From a bacterium (GTDB lineage Bacteria; Planctomycetota; J058; JAJDCP01): a DNA stretch of 35,413 nucleotides. The notes under the pieces were generated by a model that saw nothing but the letters and a program-made list of their open reading frames with translations, did not search any database and was not told where the DNA came from. The DNA is taken from assembly GCA_030428695.1 (NCBI GenBank), contig JAUIEM010000042.1, positions 1 to 35,413 on the forward strand, in the 5' to 3' direction. Below are positions 25,265 to 32,744 of the stretch, in pieces (within the stretch, counting starts at the first letter, position 1; each line of letters begins with the position of its first letter). Made by a program: the position numbers and the translations under genes.

Positions 25265-25271
25265 AGCGCAA
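25243..25271 (-). promoter_or_regulatory. Probable tetR promoter
   Basis: On the minus strand, TTGCGC (25271-25266) and TACACT (25248-25243) are 17 bp apart. Both operators overlap the spacer and -10 element, consistent with autorepression. Confidence 0.55.
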
Positions 25272-25284
25272 CCCCGGAGGCTCC

Positions 25285-26298
25285 ATGCCGACCCCGAAGA
25301 CTCCACTCGACACGAAGACGGACACGATGGCCGCGGTCTTCCACGACCGCTACGGCGCCCCCTTCCGCCTCGGCCGCCGCGCGCGTCCCTCGCCGGGCCC
25401 CGACGAGGTGCTCGTGCGCGTCGCGTTCGCCGCGGTCCACGTCGGCGACCTGATGATGGCGCGCGGCGCCCCCCTGATCGTGCGCGCCTTCAGCGGCTGG
25501 CTGCGGCCGCGGCTCGGCATCCCCGGCCTCGACCTCGCCGGCACCGTCGAGGCGGTCGGCGTCGACGTGACGAGCTTCCGCCCGGGCGACGCGGTGTTCG
25601 GGCTCGGGGAAGGCAGCTGCGCCGCGCTCGCCCTCGCCAAGCAGGGGCAGCTCGCCCCGCTGCCCGCCGGCCTGCCGGCATCCGCCGCCGCCGGCCTGGT
25701 CACCAGCGGCCTCGCGGCCCTGCACGCCCTGCGCGACGTCGCCGGGGTGAAGAGCGGGGACGAGGTGCTGATCAACGGCGCATCGGGCGGAGTGGGAAGC
25801 TTCGCCGTGCAGCTCGCCCGCATCTCCGGGGCGCGCGTGACCGGGGTGTGCGGCCCGCGCAACCTCGAGCGGGTGCGGGCCCTCGGCGCCGAGCGGGTGG
25901 TCGACTACAGCCGCGAGGACTTCACCCGCCTCGGCCCGCGCTTCGCGCTGGTGCTGGACAACGTCGAGAACCGGCCCCTGGGCGCCTGTCGGAAGCTCCT
26001 GCGGCCGGACGGGACGCTCGTGCTCAACAGCGGCACCGGCGCGTCGGGGCTGCGCTTCTACGCGCGCCTGTTCGCCCCGCTCCTGCTCGATCCCTTCGTC
26101 GGCCACCGCCTGCGCCGCTACGCCTCGACCCCGAACCGCGCCGACCTCGAGCTCCTCGCGGAGCACGCCTGTGCCGGCCGGCTCGAGACGGTGGTCGACC
26201 GGATCTTCCCCCTCGCCCGCACCGCCGAGGCCCTGCGCCATGTCGCGAGCGGGCACGCCCGGGGGAAGGTGCTGATCGAGGTCGGGGGCGCGAACTGA
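25285..26298 (+). CDS. Zinc-independent quinone-oxidoreductase-like MDR dehydrogenase
   Basis: A 337-residue medium-chain dehydrogenase/reductase. The GroES-like N-terminal domain contains VGDLMMARGAP and PGLDLAGTVEAVG; the cofactor domain has the nucleotide motif NGASGGVGSFAVQLA at about 164-178, characteristic of quinone oxidoreductases (NADPH type), and ends LARTAEALRHVASGHARGKVLIEV. The zinc-ligand cysteines of alcohol dehydrogenases are absent, so reduction of quinones or enones with NADPH is expected. The start at 25285 has CGGAGG directly upstream. It is divergent from tetR and probably its target; such pairs often respond to reactive electrophiles or aromatic compounds. Confidence 0.9.
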   Translation: MPTPKTPLDTKTDTMAAVFHDRYGAPFRLGRRARPSPGPDEVLVRVAFAAVHVGDLMMARGAPLIVRAFSGWLRPRLGIPGLDLAGTVEAVGVDVTSFRPGDAVFGLGEGSCAALALAKQGQLAPLPAGLPASAAAGLVTSGLAALHALRDVAGVKSGDEVLINGASGGVGSFAVQLARISGARVTGVCGPRNLERVRALGAERVVDYSREDFTRLGPRFALVLDNVENRPLGACRKLLRPDGTLVLNSGTGASGLRFYARLFAPLLLDPFVGHRLRRYASTPNRADLELLAEHACAGRLETVVDRIFPLARTAEALRHVASGHARGKVLIEVGGAN

Positions 26299-26372
26299 GC
26301 CAGCCCGGTGAATCAGACGGGGCCGGTGGGCTCGCGGCGCGTTCTGCGCTACACTGGGGGCGGAGGGACCGC

Positions 26373-27176
26373 ATGCGCTATCTCGGGCTGTTGTTGTGCG
26401 TCTTCAGCCTCGGCTGCTCGGCGTTCCCCGCCCTGCGCGGCTCGCGCTTCGCGACCGCGCACTACGACATCCACACCGACACCCCGAACCCCGAGTTCGC
26501 CTTCCGGGTGGCGCGCCTGGCCGAGCACTTCCACCACCAGCTCGCCAGCTACTACGGGCGCGGCGACACCGAGCGCATCCCCCTGTTCATCTTCACCGAT
26601 CGGGCGACCTTCGATGAGCACAAGTGGACCGAGCGCTCCTACGGCGAGTTCATCTCCCATCCGCTGCACGGCAGCTTCTCGCTGGTCTACTGGTCGACGC
26701 AGACCCTCGCGCACGAGCTGGTGCACCACTTCGTCGAGTCCTTCGACCCCGACCTGCCGCTGTGGAAGAACGAGGGCATCGCCCAGGCCCTCGACCACCG
26801 CGCCGTGCAGCCTCCTGTCAGCTACGGCAGCCTGCTCGACGACGGCCAGCTGATCATCGCCCACCACTCGCCCTGTCCGGTCGACTTCGCGCGCTCGCTG
26901 CGCGACGAGGAGATCCTCGCCCTCGCCGAGGCGCTGCCCGCGCTCGAGATCGACGGCGACCGCTACCGCGAGAAGAGCCAGCTCGGCGCGGCGATCGTGC
27001 GTTTCGGGCTCGAGACCCAGGGCTGGGCGGATCTGACGGCTCTGTCTGCGTGGGAGCCCGACCTGCGCGCCTTCCTGGTCTGGCTGCGCAGCGTCGACAG
27101 CGGAGAGGAGTCCCACCGCGCCTTCCCGCCCCTGCTCGAGACCCTCGAGCACGCCCAGCGGCGGCTGCGCGACTGA
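26373..27176 (+). CDS. Gluzincin metallopeptidase-like lipoprotein
   Basis: A 267-residue exported protein. Residues 1-16 form a lipoprotein signal (MRYLGLLLCVFSLGC, lipidated Cys15). The zinc motif is HELVHHF at 114-120, with a third ligand candidate Glu134 in WKNEGIAQ, the HExxH...E arrangement of gluzincin peptidase-MA-like proteins. The preceding segment (HYDIHTDTPNPEFAFRVARLAEHF, LFIFTDRATFDEH) is typical of proteins with the DUF1570-like peptidase layout. It is likely an envelope peptidase of unknown substrate. GGAGG lies 6 nt before the ATG and a TACACT -10-like box is at 26350-26355, without a clear -35. It is followed by 438 bp without a gene, which hold the repeats listed next. Confidence 0.85.
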   Translation: MRYLGLLLCVFSLGCSAFPALRGSRFATAHYDIHTDTPNPEFAFRVARLAEHFHHQLASYYGRGDTERIPLFIFTDRATFDEHKWTERSYGEFISHPLHGSFSLVYWSTQTLAHELVHHFVESFDPDLPLWKNEGIAQALDHRAVQPPVSYGSLLDDGQLIIAHHSPCPVDFARSLRDEEILALAEALPALEIDGDRYREKSQLGAAIVRFGLETQGWADLTALSAWEPDLRAFLVWLRSVDSGEESHRAFPPLLETLEHAQRRLRD

Positions 27177-27232
27177 CGCAGCGGTTCCCCGACGAAGGGA
27201 GCGTCACGAGGCAACTCCGACGCAAACGGCGG

Positions 27233-27310
27233 ATGATCCGGGACGTGCGGCGTGCGAGCGATGCCTCCCCTGGGCCGATGGTCCTACCCGAATGTGGGGG
27301 AGGGGCTTTA
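27233..27310 (+). repeat. REP-like intergenic repeat, copy A (degenerate end)
   Basis: A 78-bp segment that matches 27408-27485 at roughly 80 percent, with an offset of 175 bp. Shared blocks include GATGCCTC/CATGCCTC, TGGGC-GATGGTC and CCGAATGT-GGGGAGGGG. The hairpin that ends the other copies has decayed here (the 3' arm is missing). The region 27177-27614 contains these copies and the promoter-like TACCAT at 27556-27561, but no gene. Confidence 0.7.
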
Positions 27311-27356
27311 TGAGGCTGTCTCACGGAACCCGATGACGCACATCCATACGCCTGTG

Positions 27357-27386
27357 GCGGGCGGGGGTAAACCCCGCCCCTACATT
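27357..27386 (-). repeat. REP-like hairpin repeat, inverted copy
   Basis: Read on the minus strand, these 30 bases match 27466-27495 at all positions but two, and those two changes pair with each other. The hairpin is an 8-bp stem GGGCGGGG/CCCCGCCC (27359-27366 with 27372-27379) around GTAAA. Confidence 0.75.
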
Positions 27387-27407
27387 GGATTCCGACGCAC
27401 GCCGCGG

Positions 27408-27495
27408 GTGATCTCGGGCGTGCGGCATACGAGCCATGCCTCGCTTGGGCTGATGGTCTTATCCGAATGTAGGGGAGGGGTTTACCCCCTCCCGC
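27408..27495 (+). repeat. REP-like repeat, copy B with intact hairpin
   Basis: Direct partner of copy A, ending in an 8-bp stem GGGAGGGG/CCCCTCCC (27473-27480 with 27486-27493) around TTTAC. A second small stem CCCGC/GCGGG (27491-27495 with 27499-27503) follows at once. Confidence 0.75.
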
Positions 27496-27614
27496 GAAGC
27501 GGGAGAAGGCGTACCTTTCTGGACTCGTGAGACGGCGGATCCTCCCGTCCCCTGCTACCATGTGCGGTGCGGCTCCGTAGGGGCCGGACCGATCTCAACA
27601 GGGAGGAAGAACCG

Positions 27615-28301
27615 ATGGCGGTGACGACGGAGACCCGGGACGGCGTGGCCTGGGTGCGGATGGACGACGGCAAGGTCAACGCCCTGTCGATGGCGCTGCT
27701 CGAGGCCCTGGACGGCGCCCTGGACGAGGCCGCGGAGGCGAGCGCCGTGGTGCTGTGCGGGAGGCCCGGGCGCTTCTCGGCCGGCTTCGACCTCGGCCAG
27801 ATGATGGCCGGACCGGAGTCCGCGCGCGCGCTGGTCTCCCGGGGCGGGCAGCTGTGCATGCGGCTGTTCCAGCACCCGAAGCCGGTGCTCGCGGCCTGCA
27901 CCGGGCACGCGATGGCGGGTGGAGCGCTGCTGCTGCTGTCCTGCGACCACCGCGTCGGTCTCGACCTGCCGTGCAAGATCGGCCTGAACGAGACCTCGCT
28001 CGGCGTGCCGCTGCCCGGCTTCGCCCTCGCCCTCGCCAAGGAGCGGCTCGCCCGCCAGCACCTGTGCCGGGCGACCCTGCAGGCGACGATCTACGACGCC
28101 GCGGGGGCGTGCGCGGTCGGCTTCCTCGACGAGACCGTCGCCCCCGACGCCCTCGAGGCGAAGGTGCAGGCGGAGGCCCTGCGGCTGACCGCGCTCAACC
28201 CGCGGGCCTTCGCCCGCAGCAAGCACGATCAGCGCGGCGCGGTCGCCGCGGCCGTGCTCGCCGGGCTCGACGAGAACCTGCGCGGGATCGTGGCGGGCTG
28301 A
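27615..28301 (+). CDS. Enoyl-CoA hydratase/isomerase (crotonase) family protein
   Basis: A 228-residue single-domain crotonase. The two oxyanion-hole regions are FSAGFDLGQ at about 55-63 and GHAMAGGALLLLSCDHR at about 101-117; LNETSLGVPLPG at about 127-138 holds the glutamate (NET) where hydratases carry a catalytic acid. Members add water to, or isomerise, acyl-CoA esters. The protein is shorter than canonical hydratases (about 260) because the C-terminal trimerisation helices are trimmed. The exact substrate cannot be read. GGGAGG lies 8 nt before the ATG at 27615. It converges on the HEAT-repeat gene with 21 bp between stops. Confidence 0.88.
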   Translation: MAVTTETRDGVAWVRMDDGKVNALSMALLEALDGALDEAAEASAVVLCGRPGRFSAGFDLGQMMAGPESARALVSRGGQLCMRLFQHPKPVLAACTGHAMAGGALLLLSCDHRVGLDLPCKIGLNETSLGVPLPGFALALAKERLARQHLCRATLQATIYDAAGACAVGFLDETVAPDALEAKVQAEALRLTALNPRAFARSKHDQRGAVAAAVLAGLDENLRGIVAG

Positions 28302-28322
28302 TTCCGGCCGCCTGACGGTGCC

Positions 28323-29438
28323 TCAGTCCGCCGCCGCCGTGCCCCGGCCGGCCTTGAGCTTGACGACGACCTCGATGAAGCCGTCGAGGGTGCGCAGGTT
28401 GTCGAGGTCGCGGTCGGCCTCGATGTGCTGGACGTCGACGAAGCCGTGGCGCACGGCGTTCTTGAAGGCCTCGAGCGCCTCCTCGGTCTTGCCCTGCAGG
28501 CTGTAGGCACAGCAGATGTTGTAGTGGGCGGTGCTGCTGTCCGGGTTCATCGCGAGCATGCGCTCGAAGGTCGCGATCGCGTTGTCCCAGTCCTCGACGA
28601 ACAGGTAGTCGCAGCCGAGCCGGTTGAGGTTGTAGGCGGTCGGCGGGTTCGCGCCCTCGACCAGGCTCTTCGAGAAGGCGATCGCGTCCTCCATGTAGCG
28701 CGTGTCTCCGAAGCGGGAGACGGCGCAGGCGATCGCGTGCCGCACCTCGGCGTCCGTCTCGGCCTCGTAGGCTTCGTGCAGGGCGGGCAGGATGTCCGGG
28801 TGCTCGCGGATCCAGCCGAGGGCCCAGGCGGCCGCCGCCTGGAGGTTGTTCGCCCCCTCCTTCAGGGACTTGATCAGCACCGGCACCGCCTCGACGAAGC
28901 GCAGGTCGCCGAGCAGGCGGGCGGTCGAGGCGTACATCGGGTGGTCGGGCTGGTCGAGGATCGCGAACAGGCGCTCGTGGTCTTCGGGGCCGATCATCTC
29001 CTTCAGCGCCATCATCGCGAGCCGCGTGACCGGATCCTCATCGGGGTAGGTCGAGTTGCGCAGCAGCTCGGAGGTCACCGCGAAGAGGGGCGTCACGCCG
29101 GCCTCCCCGAGGCTGATCAGCCAGTCCCACATCTCCTTGCCGCGGCCGCTGTCCTTGCCGTTGAGCGCGATGATCTCGAGCAGGGTCGCCTCGATGCGCT
29201 CGTGCAGCCCGCTCATGATCACGCGGGCCCGCATCCGCACGTCGGCGTCGCGGCTCTCCAGCGCTCCGGAGATGTAGGGATAGCACTGGGGCGAGAGCAG
29301 CATCAGCCGCTCGGTCGCCGCGTCGCGCACGTCCGCATCGGCCGAGCGGAGCTGGGCGACCAGGAGGCGCATCTCGCCCTCGTCGACCTGCGCGAGGCAG
29401 GGCAGGGCGGCGAGGAACACGAGCAGGCAACGGACCAT
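28323..29438 (-). CDS. Exported HEAT-repeat protein with TPR-like C-terminus
   Basis: A 371-residue protein with a signal peptide (MVRCLLVFLAALPCLAQ). Residues about 20-260 are HEAT-type helical repeats: SADADVRDAATERLMLL, SRDADVRMRARVIM, PVTRLAMMALKEMI, VEAVPVLIKSLKEGANNLQAAAAWALGWI and DAEVRHAIACAVSRFG. A TPR-like unit follows (DWDNAIATFERMLAMNPDSSTAHYNICCAYS, then EEALEAFKNAVRHG) and the tail DRDLDNLRTLDGF is the usual capping pattern of such arrays. It should act as an extracytoplasmic scaffold; no enzymatic motif is seen. The start at 29438 has a weak GGAG. It diverges from the epimerase gene. Confidence 0.85.
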   Translation of the reverse strand: MVRCLLVFLAALPCLAQVDEGEMRLLVAQLRSADADVRDAATERLMLLSPQCYPYISGALESRDADVRMRARVIMSGLHERIEATLLEIIALNGKDSGRGKEMWDWLISLGEAGVTPLFAVTSELLRNSTYPDEDPVTRLAMMALKEMIGPEDHERLFAILDQPDHPMYASTARLLGDLRFVEAVPVLIKSLKEGANNLQAAAAWALGWIREHPDILPALHEAYEAETDAEVRHAIACAVSRFGDTRYMEDAIAFSKSLVEGANPPTAYNLNRLGCDYLFVEDWDNAIATFERMLAMNPDSSTAHYNICCAYSLQGKTEEALEAFKNAVRHGFVDVQHIEADRDLDNLRTLDGFIEVVVKLKAGRGTAAAD

Positions 29439-29467
29439 GGGCGGACTCCGGGGCTGGCACCGGCGCC

Positions 29468-29496
29468 ATTCTAGCAGACCCGGCGCGCCATGCCGA
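29468..29496 (-). promoter_or_regulatory. Promoter of the HEAT-repeat gene
   Basis: On the minus strand, TCGGCA (29496-29491) and TAGAAT (29473-29468, five of six consensus bases) are 17 bp apart, 30 bp before the start codon at 29438. Confidence 0.5.
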
Positions 29497-29521
29497 GAGC
29501 TGCGCCCCGAGGCGCTCCGGT

Positions 29522-29550
29522 TTGACCGCCGCGGCCATCCCTGCCACCAT
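29522..29550 (+). promoter_or_regulatory. Promoter of the HpnA-like epimerase gene
   Basis: TTGACC (29522-29527) and CACCAT (29545-29550) are 17 bp apart, ending 26 bp before the GTG start at 29577. The -35 is the best in the window; the -10 is poor. Confidence 0.45.
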
Positions 29551-29576
29551 CGGCGCCTTCCCCTGGAGGGCCTCAC

Positions 29577-30563
29577 GTGCGCACCCTGGTCACTGGCGGC
29601 AGCGGCTTCATCGGTTCCCATCTCGTCCGCCAGCTGCTGGAGCGAGGACGCGCGGTGCGCGTGCTCGTGCAGCCGGACGATCCCGCCCCGAGCCTCGCGG
29701 GCCTCGACGTCGAGGTGCTGCGCGGCAGCGTGCTCGATCGCGCGGCGGTCGGCCGGGCCGTCGCGGGCGTGCGGCGGGTGTTCCACCTCGCCGCGATCTA
29801 CCGCATCTGGATGCCCGACCCCGGCCTGCTGTACCGGGTCAACCTCGAGGGCAGCCGCAACGTTCTGTGGGCCTGCCGGGAGGAAGGGGTCGAGCGGGTC
29901 GTCTATACCAGCTCGATCGCGGCGCTCGGCATCCCTCCCGGGGAGACCGAGGCGGACGAGGACACGCCGTTCGACCAGTGGCGGAACGGCGACGCCTACG
30001 TGCTCTCGAAGCACCTCTCCGAGCGCGAGGCCCTCGGCTTCGCCGCCCACGGCCTGCCGCTGGTCGTCGTCAACCCGGCCTTCCCCTTCGGCCCCCGCGA
30101 CACGGCGCCGACCCCGACCGGGCAGATCCTGCTCAACATCGTGCAGGGCAAGGCGCCGGGCATCCCCTGGGGCGGCTTCAACGCCGTGCCGGTCGACGCG
30201 GTCGCCGCGGGCCACCTGCTCGCCGAGGAGAAAGGTCGGGTCGGCGAGCGCTACATCCTCGGCGGCGAGAACTTGCGCTATGCCGACTTCTTCCGCCTGA
30301 TCGGTGAGCTGGCGGGGGTGCGGGTGCCGCGCTGGCCGGTGCCCTACCCGCTGCTGGCGGGCTACGGGCGGGTGGCGGAGTGGCTCGCCGAGCACGTGAC
30401 CCGGCGCGAGCCAGCGGCGACCCGCAAGACCGTCGCCTACACCCACAACTACCTGTACTACTCGACCGCCAAGGCCCGGCGCGAGCTCGGCTACGCGCCG
30501 CGGCCGACGCGCGACGCCCTGCGCGACGCCCTGGACTGGTTCCGCGCCGAGGGACGCCTGTAG
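29577..30563 (+). CDS. NAD(P)-dependent sugar epimerase/reductase, HpnA-like
   Basis: A 328-residue extended short-chain dehydrogenase. The cofactor motif TGGSGFIGS is at 6-14, TSSIAALG carries the catalytic serine, and YVLSK places Tyr141 and Lys145. The layout AAIYRIWMPDPGLLYRVNLEGSRN, NPAFPFGPRDTAPTPTGQIL and GERYILGGENL closely resembles the hopanoid-associated sugar epimerase HpnA and related dihydroflavonol-reductase-like enzymes. HpnA helps elaborate bacteriohopane side chains. No squalene-hopene cyclase or hpn gene is in view, so the assignment is by similarity only. The start is GTG at 29577, with GGAGG 7 nt upstream and a promoter before it. Confidence 0.85.
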   Translation: MRTLVTGGSGFIGSHLVRQLLERGRAVRVLVQPDDPAPSLAGLDVEVLRGSVLDRAAVGRAVAGVRRVFHLAAIYRIWMPDPGLLYRVNLEGSRNVLWACREEGVERVVYTSSIAALGIPPGETEADEDTPFDQWRNGDAYVLSKHLSEREALGFAAHGLPLVVVNPAFPFGPRDTAPTPTGQILLNIVQGKAPGIPWGGFNAVPVDAVAAGHLLAEEKGRVGERYILGGENLRYADFFRLIGELAGVRVPRWPVPYPLLAGYGRVAEWLAEHVTRREPAATRKTVAYTHNYLYYSTAKARRELGYAPRPTRDALRDALDWFRAEGRL

Positions 30564-30572
30564 CCGTACGGC

Positions 30573-30601
30573 TTGTGTCCGGCCGCGCTTTCTGGTACCC
30601 A
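30573..30601 (+). promoter_or_regulatory. Promoter of the aldehyde dehydrogenase-dcd unit
   Basis: TTGTGT (30573-30578) and TACCCA (30596-30601) are 17 bp apart, 29 bp before the GTG start at 30631. Confidence 0.5.
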
Positions 30602-30630
30602 TCCCCCTTCCTGTCCCGAGGATTACATCA

Positions 30631-32052
30631 GTGGATGCCGACCTCGCCTCGATCCGCGAAGCCCGCGACCTGCTCGCCCAGGCGCAGCTCGCCCAGCGCG
30701 AGCTGGGAGACTTCACCCAGGCGCAGGTCGACCGCGTCGTCGCCGCGCTCGCCGAGGCGGCCGAGGCGGCGGCCGGGGAAGCGGCCCGGCGGGCGGTCGA
30801 GGAGACCGGCTGCGGGCGGGTGGTCAGCAAGACCGAGAAGAACCTGATCTCCTCGCGCGACCTCTACGCCCGCATCAAGGACATGCGCACCGTCGGCGTC
30901 GTCGACCGCGACGAGGCCCGGCGGGTCTACCGCATCGCCTCGCCCAAGGGCATCATCGCGGCGGTGTGCCCGATGACGAACCCGGTCGCGACGGTCTTCT
31001 ACAAGGCGCTGATCGCGATCAAGGCGCGCTGCGCGATCGTGTTCGCGCCGCATCCACGGGCGAAGAAGTGCATCGCCTTCGGGGCCGAGCTGCTCGCCCG
31101 CGCGGGCGAGCGCGCCGGCCTGCCGCGCGGAGCGATCGGGTGGATGACGAAGGTCAGCCTGCCCGGCACCACCGAGCTGATGCGCCATGACCTCACCCGC
31201 CTGATCCTGTCGACCGGCGGCCCCTCGATCGTCAAGGCCGCCTACAGCTCCGGCAAGCCCGCCCTCGGCGTCGGCCCGGGCAACGTCCCCGCCTGGATCG
31301 ACCGGGGCGCCGACCTGCGCCGGGCGGTGCGGGAGATCCTGCGCTCGCAGAACTTCGACTACGGCACGATCTGCGCCTCCGAGCAGTCGCTGGTCATCGA
31401 CGGCCCGGTCTACGAGGCGGTGCTCGACGAGCTGCGCGCCCAGAAGGCGGTCCTGCTCGACGACGAGCGCGCCGAGCGCCTCGGCCGGGTGTGCATGCGC
31501 GGCGGCGGCATGTCCCCGGCGGTGGTCGGGCAGCCGCCGGTCGCGATCGCGCGGATGGCCGGCTTCGCGGTGCCCGAGGACACGAGCGCGCTGCTCGTGC
31601 CCCTGACCGAGGTCGGTCCCGCCGCGCCCCTGTCCCGCGAGGTGCTCGCGCCGGTGCTGTCGGTGTACCGGGCGGACGGCTGGCAGGAGGGCATCAAGCG
31701 CATGCGGGAGATCCTGCGCTACGGCGGCATGGGCCACACGCTGTCGATCCATGCCCAGGACGAGAAGGTGGTGTTCGCGATCGCCGAGCGCCTGCCGGCC
31801 TTCCGCATCGTGATCAACACGAGCTCGACCCACGGCGCGGTCGGCGGCTCGACCTTCCTGTTCCCGGCGATGACGCTCGGCTGCGGGGCGCCGGGGAACA
31901 ACGCGAGCAGCGAGAACATCTCTCCCCAGGAGCTGCTCGACTTCAAGAAGGTGGCATGGGCCCGCGACCTCGCGGTCGACGCGCGCGGTCCGCGGCGTGA
32001 CGAGCGCGGTCGCGTGTACTTCGTCGGGCCCTACAACGACGCGAACATCTAA
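30631..32052 (+). CDS. CoA-acylating aldehyde dehydrogenase (AdhE N-domain type)
   Basis: A 473-residue aldehyde dehydrogenase of the acylating class. Active-site Cys248 sits in [12 protein letters not shown], nearly identical to the E. coli AdhE motif around its Cys246. [18 protein letters not shown] and [17 protein letters not shown] are the cofactor-domain hallmarks of AdhE, EutE, PduP and sulfoacetaldehyde dehydrogenases. The reaction is aldehyde + CoA + NAD to acyl-CoA. The alcohol-dehydrogenase half of AdhE is absent, and no shell protein or encapsulation peptide is apparent, so the natural aldehyde (acetaldehyde or another short-chain aldehyde) is open. The start is GTG with GAGG upstream. 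dcd follows after 20 bp, likely cotranscribed. Confidence 0.88.
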   Translation: MDADLASIREARDLLAQAQLAQRELGDFTQAQVDRVVAALAEAAEAAAGEAARRAVEETGCGRVVSKTEKNLISSRDLYARIKDMRTVGVVDRDEARRVYRIASPKGIIAAVCPMTNPVATVFYKALIAIKARCAIVFAPHPRAKKCIAFGAELLARAGERAGLPRGAIGWMTKVSLPGTTELMRHDLTRLILSTGGPSIVKAAYSSGKPALGVGPGNVPAWIDRGADLRRAVREILRSQNFDYGTICASEQSLVIDGPVYEAVLDELRAQKAVLLDDERAERLGRVCMRGGGMSPAVVGQPPVAIARMAGFAVPEDTSALLVPLTEVGPAAPLSREVLAPVLSVYRADGWQEGIKRMREILRYGGMGHTLSIHAQDEKVVFAIAERLPAFRIVINTSSTHGAVGGSTFLFPAMTLGCGAPGNNASSENISPQELLDFKKVAWARDLAVDARGPRRDERGRVYFVGPYNDANI

Positions 32053-32072
32053 ATGGCTTCGGAGGACCCGTC

Positions 32073-32642
32073 ATGGGAGTGCTGAGCGACGGCCAGATCC
32101 GCGCGGAGGTGTCGATCAAGCCCTTCGCCGAGAACCGCCCGCGGGCCGGCGTGCTGTCCTACGGCTTGACCAGCTACGGCTACGACGTGCGGGTCGGCAC
32201 CCGCTACAAGATCTTCACCAACGTGCGGAACGTGCTGATCGACCCGAAGAACTTCAGCGAGGACTCCTTCGTCGACCACGAGGGCCCGTACTGCATCATC
32301 CCGCCGAACAGCTTCGCCCTCGCCGAGACCGTCGAGGTCATCGAGGTCCCGCGTGACACCATCGGGGTGTGTGTCGGGAAGTCGACCTACGCGCGCTGCG
32401 GGATCATCGTCAACGTCACGCCCCTCGAGCCCGAGTGGCGCGGCAAGGTGACGATCGAGATCTCGAACACCACGCCGCTGCCCGCGAAGATCTACAGCAA
32501 CGAGGGCATCGCGCAGATCCTCTTCTTCCGCGCCGACCAGCTGTGCGAGATCAGCTACCAGGACAAGAAGGGCAAGTACCAGGACCAGGCCGGGTTGACG
32601 CTGCCGACGGTGATCAGCGAGGAAGACGAAGCGCAACGCTGA
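32073..32642 (+). CDS. dcd: dCTP deaminase
   Basis: A 189-residue enzyme of dCTP deaminase type, which converts dCTP to dUTP for thymidylate synthesis. SDGQIRAEV opens it; [14 protein letters not shown] is the characteristic segment, and the trimer active site is GKSTYARCG (Ser104, Arg108) with Glu129 in VTIEIS, matching the E. coli Ser111/Arg115/Glu138 set. APLPAKIY-like [18 protein letters not shown] is also typical. Length fits the monofunctional enzyme; whether it also cleaves dUTP (Dcd-Dut) cannot be told. GGAGG lies 8 nt before the ATG, 20 bp after the aldehyde dehydrogenase stop. A hairpin terminator follows. Confidence 0.94.
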   Translation: MGVLSDGQIRAEVSIKPFAENRPRAGVLSYGLTSYGYDVRVGTRYKIFTNVRNVLIDPKNFSEDSFVDHEGPYCIIPPNSFALAETVEVIEVPRDTIGVCVGKSTYARCGIIVNVTPLEPEWRGKVTIEISNTTPLPAKIYSNEGIAQILFFRADQLCEISYQDKKGKYQDQAGLTLPTVISEEDEAQR

Positions 32643-32686
32643 GCTCCTCCGCAAGCCGTGCAAGGCACCTTCGCCCCCCAACAGAA

Positions 32687-32715
32687 CGGCGCCCGACCGC
32701 AAGGTCCGGGCGCCG
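32687..32715 (+). terminator. Hairpin terminator after dcd
   Basis: A 9-bp stem (CGGCGCCCG at 32687-32695 with CGGGCGCCG at 32707-32715) continues past one bulged C into 3 more pairs and a GCAA tetraloop. The tail CGTTCGTTT is T-rich. It lies between convergent genes and may serve both. Confidence 0.7.
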
Positions 32716-32744
32716 CGTTCGTTTGACGGAGGGCGCAGGGCGCC

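Noticed and set aside
27233..27485. Two direct repeats considered as a CRISPR remnant
   Set aside because: Only two copies, about 78 bp long with many differences, with a hairpin copy between them in inverse orientation; no cas genes.
26854..27561. Minus-strand ORF of 235 codons ending in the repeat region
   Set aside because: It translates the REP-like repeats and the antisense of the gluzincin gene; no ribosome site or domain is present.
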